In this document: positions 1-5,670 of the stretch, piece after piece
Layout of the letters: each line of letters starts with the position of its first letter
Position numbering within the stretch: position 1 is the first letter of the stretch
Assembly: GCA_948496895.1 (NCBI GenBank)
Contig: CAOOJO010000029.1
Span: 1 to 14,202, forward strand
Reading direction: 5' to 3'
Source: an uncultured Acetatifactor sp.
GTDB lineage: Bacteria > Bacillota > Clostridia > Lachnospirales > Lachnospiraceae
Length of the DNA: 14,202 nucleotides
Made by a program: the position numbers and the translations under genes
Notes under the pieces: generated by a model
Databases searched by the model: none
Seen by the model: the letters and a program-made list of their open reading frames with translations, nothing else
What the model was told of the DNA's origin: nothing

Positions 1-1
1 T

Positions 2-1618
2 TTCGGACTGTTCTCCCGGAAGGGAATCGACGTCTCCCTTCTGGCGGAGGATGCCTTGAGCGGCATGGGCAACATCGCCTGCTACCAGTCAGGGAGCATA
101 TTGACCCAGGCGGAGCTGCTGGATGTAAGAGGCTGGACGCCCGGGAACCGCTTCACCATCGCGCCTGAGGATGGAAGACGGATTGTAGTCTACGTGAGGG
201 CCACGGATCTGGCGGGGAACGAGGTGTATTATGCGTCCCGGGGCGTGGAGTTCGACCTGACGCCGCCTGTAATCGCAGGAATAAAACCTGACGCTACCTA
301 TTACACCACCCAGGCAGCGGACGTGACGGACCGGAATCTGGCTTCCGTGGCCCTGAACGGGGAGACGGTCTCCGGCAGCCTGACCCTTCCGGGAAACCGC
401 GAGGCATCCTATGTGATAAAAGCCACGGATCTGGCGGGGAATGAAACCGTGGCCACAGTGTCCATGAAGCCGATCAGCACCCTGGCCCAGGCCATGGAGG
501 GCCTGACGGAGGAGAACGCCACCTCCGCCGACAGAGCGGTCCTGGAATCCGTCCGGGCCGTGGAGGAAGACTGCGCCAGCGCCACCCGGGAGGAAAAGGA
601 GGAGCTGCAGGAAATCCTGGATACCTGCCACAGGCTCCTGGCCAGAATCGACACGGCACAGGGGGAGCTGGCGGACGTGGAGGACACGGTGGAAGGGATA
701 TCCAAGGACACCGTGCAGCTCACAGACCGGGAAGCCCTGGAGAAGGCCCGGGAGGAGCTGGAATCCCTGCTTGCGGAATACGGCGGGAACTATACGGAAG
801 CCGAGGAGCAGGCCATTGAGGCGGACCTGAACCGCATCGCCGGGGCCCTGGAGAGCATCGGGAAGGTGCTGGAGGCAACGGAGCTGATTTTGGAGCTGCC
901 GGAGCCTGAGGACGTGAGCCCGGACGACATGGACGCGGACATCGCCGCGGCACAGGCAAAAGCGGCTCTGGAGTCCCTGACGGAGCATGAGAGGTCTCTG
1001 GTGGACGCCGGGAAGCTGGAGGAGGTTCTGGCCGCCCTGACGGATTACCGGATCCTGGAAGGCGATGGAAGCCAATGGATTCAGGAGACAGAAGAGGGCA
1101 TTGCTTTCCGGGCGAACGGGGCGGTGGAGAAGTTCACTGGCCTATTGATAGACGGGAAGACGGTGGATGAGGAGCATTATACGGTGAAGTCCGGCAGTAC
1201 GATCCTCACGCTGAAGGAGAGCTATCTGGACACCCTGCCGGTAGGGCCCCACAGTCTGACGTTCCTCTATCTGGACGGTGAGGTTTCCGGCGGATTCGAA
1301 GTCCGGGCCAAGGGCGGCTCCGGCGAGCCGGACGATCCAGGCGAGACCACGCCGCCGGAGGGCCCGGACAGTCCGGATGACCCGAGCGAGACCACGCCGC
1401 CAGACGGCCCCGGCACGCCCGATGGTTCCGGCAGGCCCTCCGGCCCGGCCGCGTCCGGGAGCCAGGGCGACAGCGCCATGTCCGGCGCTCCGCGCAGCCC
1501 CCAGACAGGGGACAGCACGCCGCCTTTTGCCGCGCTTGCCTGTACATCGGGAGCTTTGCTGGCGGTTATGGTCTTATGGCGATTCCTGGGACGGAAAAGG
1601 CGTGAGGACAGGTTGTAG
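2..1618 (+). CDS. Sortase-anchored multidomain surface protein, C-terminal part (5' end outside window)
   Basis: The reading frame is already open at base 2 (FGLFSRKGIDVS...), so the true start lies upstream; the TTG at 56 is not a credible start. About 538 residues are visible. In order they are: Ig-like segments with two ATDLAGNE motifs and a TPPVI joint (about 40-155); a long acidic, Glu/Leu/Ala-rich region predicted to be helical or coiled coil (about 160-355); a domain like the carbohydrate-binding X2 module, with LLIDGKTVDEEHYTV followed by a SYLDTLPVGPHSLTFLY strand (about 375-440); a Pro/Gly/Ser-rich wall-spanning linker with two ETTPP units; and a cell-wall sorting signal made of SPQTGD, a hydrophobic helix and the tail GRKRREDRL. 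SPxTG variants are common in Clostridia. The role is probably adhesion or binding of surface glycans. Whether an enzymatic domain exists upstream cannot be seen. It stops with TAG. Confidence 0.92.
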   Translation, partial: FGLFSRKGIDVSLLAEDALSGMGNIACYQSGSILTQAELLDVRGWTPGNRFTIAPEDGRRIVVYVRATDLAGNEVYYASRGVEFDLTPPVIAGIKPDATYYTTQAADVTDRNLASVALNGETVSGSLTLPGNREASYVIKATDLAGNETVATVSMKPISTLAQAMEGLTEENATSADRAVLESVRAVEEDCASATREEKEELQEILDTCHRLLARIDTAQGELADVEDTVEGISKDTVQLTDREALEKAREELESLLAEYGGNYTEAEEQAIEADLNRIAGALESIGKVLEATELILELPEPEDVSPDDMDADIAAAQAKAALESLTEHERSLVDAGKLEEVLAALTDYRILEGDGSQWIQETEEGIAFRANGAVEKFTGLLIDGKTVDEEHYTVKSGSTILTLKESYLDTLPVGPHSLTFLYLDGEVSGGFEVRAKGGSGEPDDPGETTPPEGPDSPDDPSETTPPDGPGTPDGSGRPSGPAASGSQGDSAMSGAPRSPQTGDSTPPFAALACTSGALLAVMVLWRFLGRKRREDRL

Positions 1619-1672
1619 AAATTCGATTGCCTGCGGATTCATGCATAGTATGTAGAAAATGTGCATAGAACA

Positions 1673-1704
1673 TGACAGAGCTGTCAGCTATGGCAGTTCT
1701 GTCA
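1673..1704 (+). other. Long hairpin downstream of the surface-protein gene
   Basis: TGACAGAGCTG (1673-1683) pairs with CAGTTCTGTCA (1694-1704) as an 11-bp stem with one G-U pair and a 10-nt loop. It begins 55 bases after the TAG of the surface-protein gene. No U-run follows directly; the first T-run is at about 1727-1732. It may therefore be a weak or Rho-assisted end of the transcript, or an mRNA 3'-end stabiliser. Confidence 0.5.
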
Positions 1705-1876
1705 GCAGTGTAATAAATCTGCTTAGTTTTTTGAAAAAAGAGTTGTTTTTTTCCCATTTGTCACATATGATAACTGCCGCCTCTGACAATTGAGGAGCAG
1801 GTAAAGAATCTGAATGGAATCGGTTCTGGCCGGAAGGAGAAGCGGTGCTCCGCAGAAGATAAGCCAGAAAAAATCT
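1705..1876. other. Intergenic stretch with no supported gene
   Basis: This AT-rich spacer contains TTTTTTGAAAAAA and GTTGTTTTTTT runs at about 1727-1751. A 46-codon frame starts at ATG 1814 and runs in frame into the first micro-ORF at 1931. It lacks a well-placed ribosome-binding site and has the consensus promoter at 1877-1905 inside it, so I do not call it as a gene. Nothing else is supported here. Confidence 0.4.
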
Positions 1877-1905
1877 TTGACATACTTTCGGCGTCTGTAT
1901 ATAAT
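1877..1905 (+). promoter_or_regulatory. Perfect-consensus sigma-A promoter
   Basis: The -35 TTGACA (1877-1882) and -10 TATAAT (1900-1905) are separated by exactly 17 bases, matching the consensus at all 12 positions. The transcript should begin near 1912. It would immediately form a small hairpin, GGGTA-GCAA-TACCC (1915-1928), with a GNRA tetraloop, just before the first micro-ORF. Such a strong promoter ahead of only tiny ORFs and a terminator suggests an attenuated leader or a small RNA. Confidence 0.85.
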
Positions 1906-1930
1906 AATAGAGAAGGGTAGCAATACCCAC

Positions 1931-1954
1931 ATGAAAAGCGCTCTGCCACTTTGA
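1931..1954 (+). CDS. Micro-ORF 1, putative leader peptide MKSALPL
   Basis: ATG to TGA encodes MKSALPL, directly after the 5' GNRA hairpin of the transcript predicted from the promoter at 1877-1905. It differs from micro-ORF 2 only at third codon positions (GCT/GCC, CCA/CCG), so the peptide is conserved while the DNA varies. No good Shine-Dalgarno site precedes it. Translation is inferred, not shown. Confidence 0.4.
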   Translation: MKSALPL

Positions 1955-1967
1955 GAGCAGGTCATTT

Positions 1968-1991
1968 ATGAAAAGCGCCCTGCCGCTTTGA
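1968..1991 (+). CDS. Micro-ORF 2, putative leader peptide MKSALPL (second copy)
   Basis: It encodes the same heptapeptide as micro-ORF 1 with synonymous differences. A purine-rich GAGAGCAGG lies 6 nt before its ATG and could serve as a ribosome-binding site or allow re-initiation after the stop of micro-ORF 1. Confidence 0.45.
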   Translation: MKSALPL

Positions 1992-2004
1992 GAGCAGATT
2001 ATTT

Positions 2005-2028
2005 ATGGCAGGTGCACCACGGCCTTAA
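2005..2028 (+). CDS. Micro-ORF 3, putative leader peptide MAGAPRP
   Basis: This 7-codon ORF has the same length and the same 37-nt register as the two upstream copies but a different peptide, MAGAPRP. Its last codons, CGG CCT (2020-2025), are complementary to AGGCCG (2058-2063) in the terminator downstream. A ribosome here could therefore influence whether the terminator folds. ACCAC (2016-2020) can instead pair with GTGGT (2031-2035). Confidence 0.4.
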   Translation: MAGAPRP

Positions 2029-2039
2029 CGGTGGTCGTA

Positions 2040-2134
2040 ATGGAAAAAGGGGTGGCTAGGCCGCCCTTTTTTCCATGAAAAGCGAAATCCTTGATGGAAC
2101 AAAGACTTTACACCTAACGATAGGACTGTTATAA
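2040..2134 (+). other. Two overlapping short ORFs across the terminator
   Basis: ATG 2040 to TGA 2078 reads MEKGVARPPFFP and spans the terminator hairpin itself. Its stop overlaps ATG 2075 (ATGA), which opens MKSEILDGTKTLHLTIGLL ending at TAA 2132-2134. Translational coupling is possible, but the first ORF may be a by-product of the hairpin sequence. Coding status is uncertain. Confidence 0.25.
2049..2072 (+). terminator. Intrinsic terminator, possibly conditional
   Basis: GGGTGGC (2050-2056) pairs with GCCGCCC (2060-2066) around a 3-nt TAG loop, followed by TTTTTT (2067-2072). A-rich sequence at 2044-2048 extends the stem against the U-run, so it could work in both directions. An antiterminator pairing of 2020-2025 with 2058-2063 is possible, which would make termination conditional. 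Confidence 0.75.
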
Positions 2135-2165
2135 TCAAAAGTACCAGACACATATAGACAGCGTT

Positions 2166-2342
2166 TTGGAAAGAGGTGATGGTACGGGAAGCCAAGAATT
2201 ATGTATTTTGCTGGATTCCATCCTGGCCCTGCTTGAGACAGACAATACAGAAAAAGCGAAAGAGGTCATCAAGAATGGTATAAAACGGATTGACAGAGGA
2301 ATGACATCAAGTAGTACAGACAAGGATCAGGATGAACTGTAG
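2166..2342 (+). CDS. Small hypothetical protein or gene remnant, start uncertain
   Basis: A frame open from 2124 to the TAG at 2340-2342 encodes a plausible helical protein. It includes ELCILLDSILALLETDN followed by EKAKEVIKNGIKRIDRG, a pattern typical of a real amphipathic polypeptide, and a polar Ser/Asp-rich tail. There is no in-frame ATG. TTG 2166 is the only ordinary start upstream of the conserved-looking part and lacks a Shine-Dalgarno site. The good Shine-Dalgarno AAGAGGTG (2171-2178) is followed by an ATG (2179) in a different frame that stops after about 34 codons. A start-proximal frameshift or decay of a former gene would explain this. I do not recognise the family. The gene lies after the attenuator-like leader and ends just before a terminator. 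Confidence 0.45.
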   Translation: MERGDGTGSQELCILLDSILALLETDNTEKAKEVIKNGIKRIDRGMTSSSTDKDQDEL

Positions 2343-2360
2343 CGGAATATTTGTGACTAA

Positions 2361-2410
2361 ACAAGGCGCAAAGTCCTCAGCGGCATATAGAGGGCTCTGC
2401 GCCTTGTTTT
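2361..2410 (+). terminator. Terminator between convergent transcripts
   Basis: ACAAGGCGCA (2361-2370) pairs perfectly with TGCGCCTTGT (2398-2407), and an inner TCCTC/GAGG pairing adds stability. TTTT follows on the + strand, and TTGTTTAG on the - strand. It separates the small ORF ending at 2342 from the regulator gene, whose TGA (2410-2412) abuts it, so it probably serves both directions. Confidence 0.75.
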
Positions 2411-3468
2411 CATCTCCGGCTCCGCGCCACCGTACTTCTGGCCATATGTGAACAGGGCAGCAGGACGCTGCGGGATTCAGGATGCTCATGGCTCATGATG
2501 CGGGACAGCGTCTCCGCGCTCTTCGCGCCCATCTCCAGCAGGGGCAGGCTCACGGTGGACAGGGCAGGCCGGGTGAAAGCGGAATGCTCCAGGCCGTCAA
2601 AGCCATGGATGGAGATATCCTCCGGAACCCTGAGCCCTCTGTCCAGGGCGGCGTTCAGGGCCCCATAGGCCATCAGATCGCTCATGGAGAAGATGGCTGT
2701 GGGCGGCTCGGGAAGCTCCAGCAGGCGGATGCAGTTGCGGTAGCCGTCCTCATAATGCCAGTTGCCGGAGCAGACATATTCCGGGCGGAAGGCCAGATGA
2801 TGCCGCATCAAGGTCTCCTGATAGCCCATCAGCCGCTTGTGGGCGGAAACAGAGTCGATGGAGCCGCACAGCAGTGCGATTCGTTCATGCCCCATCTCCA
2901 CCAGATATTCCACTGCCAGCTTCGCCCCCTGGAAATCATCGTAATTGATGCAATAGTCCTCCTTTGCCGTATAGGCATACACATATACCACCGGAACGTC
3001 CAGGGAAGGCAGGATATGCCCCACGTCCCGGGGGTGCACGCCGATATAGATGATGCCGCCCACCCGGGAGGCCAGCAGGAGGTTCAGGGACTTCTCCACG
3101 CTGTTCTGAAAGGAGGCAGTCTGTTCCATCTCATGATATAGGAAGGCCTTCTCATGCTCCACCTTGTTGTTGACCCGGAGGTTGCACAGCTCCACCGTAT
3201 AGCCGTGGCTCTCTGAGTATTTGCAGATGCCCTCTATGATGTCCCCGGAGGAGAATGCGCTGATGTCCTCCGCCAGGATTCCCATGATGCGGCTCTGGTT
3301 GGACTTCAGGCTTTTTGCCGCCGTATTGGGGACATACTTCAGGCTCTGGATGGCCTCCATGACACGGGCCGTGGTGTCGGGGGCCACTTTTTTGTTCTGG
3401 TTGATTACATTGGAAACCGTGCCGATGGAGACACCGGCCTGCTTCGCCACATCGTGGATAGTAGTCAT
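2410..3468 (-). CDS. LacI/GalR-family transcriptional regulator
   Basis: This 352-residue protein has the usual LacI-family length. The N-terminal helix-turn-helix is textbook: TIHDVAKQAGVSIGTVSNVIN (about 3-23), then RVMEAIQSLKYVPNTAAKSLK forming helix 3 and the hinge that enters the minor groove. The remainder is a periplasmic-binding-protein-like sugar-sensing and dimerisation domain (about 60-352). It contains VGGIIYIG, a YCINYDDFQGAKLAVEYL segment, PPTAIFSMSDLMAYGAL and EDISIHGFDG, all typical of the family. I chose ATG 3466-3468 because AAAGGA lies 6 nt upstream and the DNA-binding domain begins there; the longer open frame runs through the promoter region. The gene diverges from a sugar-import operon with three LacI-type operators between them, so it is most likely the local repressor, relieved by the imported sugar, and is autoregulated. 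The effector is unknown. Confidence 0.95.
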   Translation of the reverse strand: MTTIHDVAKQAGVSIGTVSNVINQNKKVAPDTTARVMEAIQSLKYVPNTAAKSLKSNQSRIMGILAEDISAFSSGDIIEGICKYSESHGYTVELCNLRVNNKVEHEKAFLYHEMEQTASFQNSVEKSLNLLLASRVGGIIYIGVHPRDVGHILPSLDVPVVYVYAYTAKEDYCINYDDFQGAKLAVEYLVEMGHERIALLCGSIDSVSAHKRLMGYQETLMRHHLAFRPEYVCSGNWHYEDGYRNCIRLLELPEPPTAIFSMSDLMAYGALNAALDRGLRVPEDISIHGFDGLEHSAFTRPALSTVSLPLLEMGAKSAETLSRIMSHEHPESRSVLLPCSHMARSTVARSRR

Positions 3469-3517
3469 CGCATATCCTTTCTTGCCAGTCGCTGGGGAAT
3501 CGCCCTGCATATCATAA

Positions 3518-3529
3518 TAAAACGTTTTA
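3518..3529. promoter_or_regulatory. LacI-type operator O1 (regulator side)
   Basis: TAAAACGTTTTA is a perfect 12-bp palindrome with the central CG typical of LacI/GalR-family sites. It overlaps the predicted start of the regulator transcript. Confidence 0.7.
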
Positions 3530-3533
3530 ATAA

Positions 3534-3562
3534 AGTGTACCATATCGGAAAAGGAAATACAA
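3534..3562 (-). promoter_or_regulatory. Candidate promoter of the LacI-family gene
   Basis: Reading the minus strand, TTGTAT (3562-3557) and TACACT (3539-3534) are 17 bases apart and match the -35/-10 consensus moderately. Transcription would start near 3527, inside the operator at 3518-3529, which would give autorepression. Confidence 0.45.
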
Positions 3563-3657
3563 GGGATTGACAAAAATGCGCATTGGATGAAATAGACAAA
3601 AACAGTAGGTAAAATATGTGAAAAACTAACAAGGTTACGAAATAAAACAGAAAGGTA

Positions 3658-3685
3658 TTGACTTTTTTCCAGAGGGAAATATAAT
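3658..3685 (+). promoter_or_regulatory. Promoter of the sugar-import operon
   Basis: TTGACT (3658-3663) and TATAAT (3680-3685) are separated by 16 bases. Transcription should start near 3692, giving a 5' leader of about 115 nt. Operator O2 covers the first transcribed bases, so bound repressor would block initiation or early elongation. Confidence 0.8.
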
Positions 3686-3695
3686 AGGACATAGA

Positions 3696-3705
3696 AAAAC
3701 GTTTT
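3696..3705. promoter_or_regulatory. LacI-type operator O2 (at the import-operon start site)
   Basis: AAAACGTTTT is a palindrome centred on CG at 3700/3701, about 5-15 bases downstream of the predicted transcription start. It shares its core with O1 and O3. Confidence 0.7.
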
Positions 3706-3725
3706 AATAATCGGCTCAAAGAAAA

Positions 3726-3739
3726 AGCGTAAAAACGCT
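3726..3739 (+). other. Small hairpin in the import-operon leader
   Basis: AGCGT (3726-3730) and ACGCT (3735-3739) flank AAAA, and ATATTTTTTG follows. The 5-bp stem is weak. It could be a minor attenuator or a chance inverted repeat between operators O2 and O3. Confidence 0.3.
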
Positions 3740-3757
3740 ATATTTTTTGAAATAAAA

Positions 3758-3771
3758 TTAAAACGTTTCAA
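3758..3771. promoter_or_regulatory. LacI-type operator O3 (in the transcribed leader)
   Basis: TTAAAACGTTTCAA shares the AAACGTTT core with O1 and O2 but has one asymmetric arm. It lies about 70 bases inside the transcript and 36 bases before the ATG, where a bound repressor could act as a roadblock or looping partner. A CcpA-type catabolite site is an alternative reading. Confidence 0.55.
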
Positions 3772-3806
3772 CAACCTCTATTCACGAATCAGAAAGGGAG
3801 AAGACT

Positions 3807-5579
3807 ATGAAAAAATGGAAAAAAGTTACTGTGTTGGGCCTCTCCGCCATTTTGATGCTGGGCGGATGCGGCAATGGAGGAGGCTCCGGCAGCAGCCAGG
3901 GCTCTGACGACAGCCAGAGCGGCGCTGCAGACAGCCAGGGCGCGGAAAGCACCGCGGACAGCCTAAGCAGCGCGGAAGGCCAGGAGGGCGGAGAGCAGGC
4001 GGAGCCTGGAACGGTAGACAAGGTGACCTGGTTCTCGGACGTGAACTTCTGGAACCCTCCCACCAAATGGGACACCGCGGAAGGGACCATCATGGGCGGG
4101 ATTACCAAGGCCACAGGCCTGGAGTTCGAGATGAACATTCCTGCGGAGGACGGAGCCACCAAGCTGGCGCTGATGATTGTCAACGGAGAGCTGCCGGACA
4201 TCATCTCCATCACGGACACCAATACAATGAAGGAGCTGGTGGATTCCGGCAATGTGTGGGATATGGAAGAGTTCCTGACCCAGTACGACCCGGAGTCGCC
4301 CCTGCTGAAAGGGGGATACCCGGAGGACGTGAAGCAGCTGCAGATCGAGCGGGACGGCGGCTGGTACGCTTTCGCCAGCCATCTGAATTCCCCGGACAGC
4401 AGAGAAATCTTCCCGCCCTGCGACGAGTATTATACCTGGGACATCCAGTACGGAGAGAACTACGGCATCCTCTGGAACGACACCGTGCTGAAGGAGTTCG
4501 ACCTGAAGGCAGAAGACCTGCGGGCGGAAGAGCAGGTTCTGGAAGCCTTCAGGAAGGTGAAGGAGTCGGACAAGACCGTGGACGGGGCCAGCTACATCCC
4601 CATCCTGGTAGACGGCAATGTATATAATGAAGCCACCCTGCGCACATTGGAGTATTTCTTCGGTGCCATGCCCATCGATGACGAGGGCAATTATCAGGAC
4701 TGGATTCAGGCCCCGGAGTCAAAGCATGCGCTGGCGTTCCTGAATACGTTGGTGCGGGAGGGCTATCTGGATGCCAACCAGTTCACCATCGATAACGCAG
4801 GGGTGAAGTCCTACATAACCAGCGGCCGGGTGCTGTGCTTCATCGGGAACAAGGCCAACACCAACGCGGACTCCGACCATTCCGGCACCACATGGACCTC
4901 CACCGGCGCTATCCTCTCCAGCGAGGGGACCATGCCCGTGCTGCCGAAGAACACCGAGGCCGGGGCAGGCTGGATTCAGACATTCATCTCCAAGAACTGC
5001 CAGAACCCGGAGAAGGTCGCCAAGTGGCTTTCCTGGATGAGCAGCGAGGAAGGGCTCACCTGGTGCATCTACGGGGAAGAGGGCAAGGATTTCAACCGGG
5101 ACGAGAACGGTTGCATCGTCATGACGGACGAAGGGGACGAGAGGACTCTGGACTATGTGAATACCGGACTGACCGCCTGGTGGCCCTTCCATAACACAAG
5201 CTTCACCCAGCATGTGATTCCCGCTCCCGAGGAGGACAGCGAGGACTATCTGGGAATGCTGAACCAGACGGCTCTGGGAAGGCTGGAGGAGACCACGGTA
5301 TTCAACAGCGCGCTGATTGCCTTCCCCAGCAACCTGATTGACCCTTCCAGCGATGAGGGCATTGCCAAGGCCCAGATCGACAACTATCTGAAGGGCCAGA
5401 TTTCCACCATCGTCATGACCAAGGACGATGCTTCCTTTGAGGAGGAGTATGATAAGCTGCTGGAGCAGCTGGATACCTTAGGCATTGCGGAGGTGAACGC
5501 GGTCTATGACGCCTGGTACAAGGAGAAGTGCGCCAGCCGCGGAGAATCACTGACTAACGCCAACGCTGACAAGCATTGA
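3807..5579 (+). CDS. Lipoprotein solute-binding component of a carbohydrate ABC importer (LplA-like)
   Basis: This 590-residue protein should capture a carbohydrate outside the membrane and deliver it to the two permeases encoded next. The N-terminus is a lipoprotein signal: basic MKKWKK, a hydrophobic core, then the lipobox LGGC with lipidated Cys21. A Gly/Ser/Gln/Asp-rich tether follows (about 22-65). The binding domain starts at VDKVTWFSDVNFW and includes GELPDIISI and GNVWDMEEFL. The C-terminal half contains GAGWIQTFISKNCQNPEKVAKWLSWM, as in large extracellular solute-binding proteins. Its length fits the LplA/YtcQ group, which is longer than simple maltose-binding types. GGGAG precedes ATG 3807 at a suitable distance. 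The gene is first in the operon, downstream of a repressed promoter, and a stable hairpin follows it. Relatives of this group import oligosaccharides, including uronic-acid-containing ones; the substrate here cannot be read from sequence. Confidence 0.93.
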   Translation: MKKWKKVTVLGLSAILMLGGCGNGGGSGSSQGSDDSQSGAADSQGAESTADSLSSAEGQEGGEQAEPGTVDKVTWFSDVNFWNPPTKWDTAEGTIMGGITKATGLEFEMNIPAEDGATKLALMIVNGELPDIISITDTNTMKELVDSGNVWDMEEFLTQYDPESPLLKGGYPEDVKQLQIERDGGWYAFASHLNSPDSREIFPPCDEYYTWDIQYGENYGILWNDTVLKEFDLKAEDLRAEEQVLEAFRKVKESDKTVDGASYIPILVDGNVYNEATLRTLEYFFGAMPIDDEGNYQDWIQAPESKHALAFLNTLVREGYLDANQFTIDNAGVKSYITSGRVLCFIGNKANTNADSDHSGTTWTSTGAILSSEGTMPVLPKNTEAGAGWIQTFISKNCQNPEKVAKWLSWMSSEEGLTWCIYGEEGKDFNRDENGCIVMTDEGDERTLDYVNTGLTAWWPFHNTSFTQHVIPAPEEDSEDYLGMLNQTALGRLEETTVFNSALIAFPSNLIDPSSDEGIAKAQIDNYLKGQISTIVMTKDDASFEEEYDKLLEQLDTLGIAEVNAVYDAWYKEKCASRGESLTNANADKH

Positions 5580-5587
5580 GAGGAACA

Positions 5588-5630
5588 GGAACCGGAATTT
5601 CATATGTCCCATATGATTCCGGTTCCTTTT
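5588..5630 (+). terminator. Intercistronic hairpin / partial terminator after the binding-protein gene
   Basis: GGAACCGGAAT...CATATG (5588-5606) pairs with CATATGATTCCGGTTCC (5610-5626) with a 2-nt bulge, and TTTT follows (5627-5630). The U-run is short, so partial read-through into the permeases is expected. This arrangement commonly yields more binding protein than permease, by terminating part of the transcripts and protecting the upstream mRNA end. Confidence 0.7.
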
Positions 5631-5637
5631 GACTGCC

Positions 5638-5656
5638 ATGCCGCCTGGGGCGGCAT
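5638..5656 (+). other. Hairpin just upstream of the permease ribosome-binding site
   Basis: ATGCCGCC (5638-5645) pairs perfectly with GGCGGCAT (5649-5656) around a 3-nt loop and ends 3 bases before the GGAGG (5660-5664) of the first permease. It does not cover that site. It may modulate ribosome access or act as an RNA-processing boundary. Confidence 0.4.
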
Positions 5657-5670
5657 CACGGAGGCTATAA

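Larger units (their letters stand above)
1931..2004 (+). repeat. Two tandem 37-bp repeats, each carrying a micro-ORF
   Basis: Copies at 1931-1967 and 1968-2004 differ at a few positions only. Each holds a 24-nt ORF followed by a 13-nt spacer (GAGCAGGTCATTT or GAGCAGATTATTT). A third, diverged 24-nt ORF starts exactly 37 nt later, at 2005. The string ATGAAAAGCG recurs once more at 2075-2084. Confidence 0.85.

Noticed and set aside
1814..1954. A 46-codon ORF beginning at ATG 1814 and merging in frame with micro-ORF 1
   Set aside because: It has no suitably spaced ribosome-binding site, its codons run through the perfect promoter at 1877-1905, and the transcript from that promoter would start after its ATG.
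1931..2004. Possible mini CRISPR array from two 37-bp repeats
   Set aside because: The two units are directly adjacent with no variable spacers between them, each contains a start and stop codon, and no cas gene is present. A tandem micro-ORF duplication explains them better.
2482..3141. Long plus-strand ORF opposite the LacI-family gene
   Set aside because: It is the complement of a well-supported gene in GC-rich DNA and its translation is low-complexity His/Gln/Gly-rich with no recognisable domain.
3567..3595. TTGACA at 3567-3572 as a second promoter for the import operon
   Set aside because: No acceptable -10 hexamer lies 16-18 bases downstream. The TTGACT-16-TATAAT pair at 3658-3685 is far better.
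3469..3774. N-terminal extension of the LacI-family protein by about 102 residues
   Set aside because: The extension reads through operators and promoter elements, is AT-rich and unlike LacI proteins. ATG 3468 has a ribosome-binding site and begins exactly at the DNA-binding domain.
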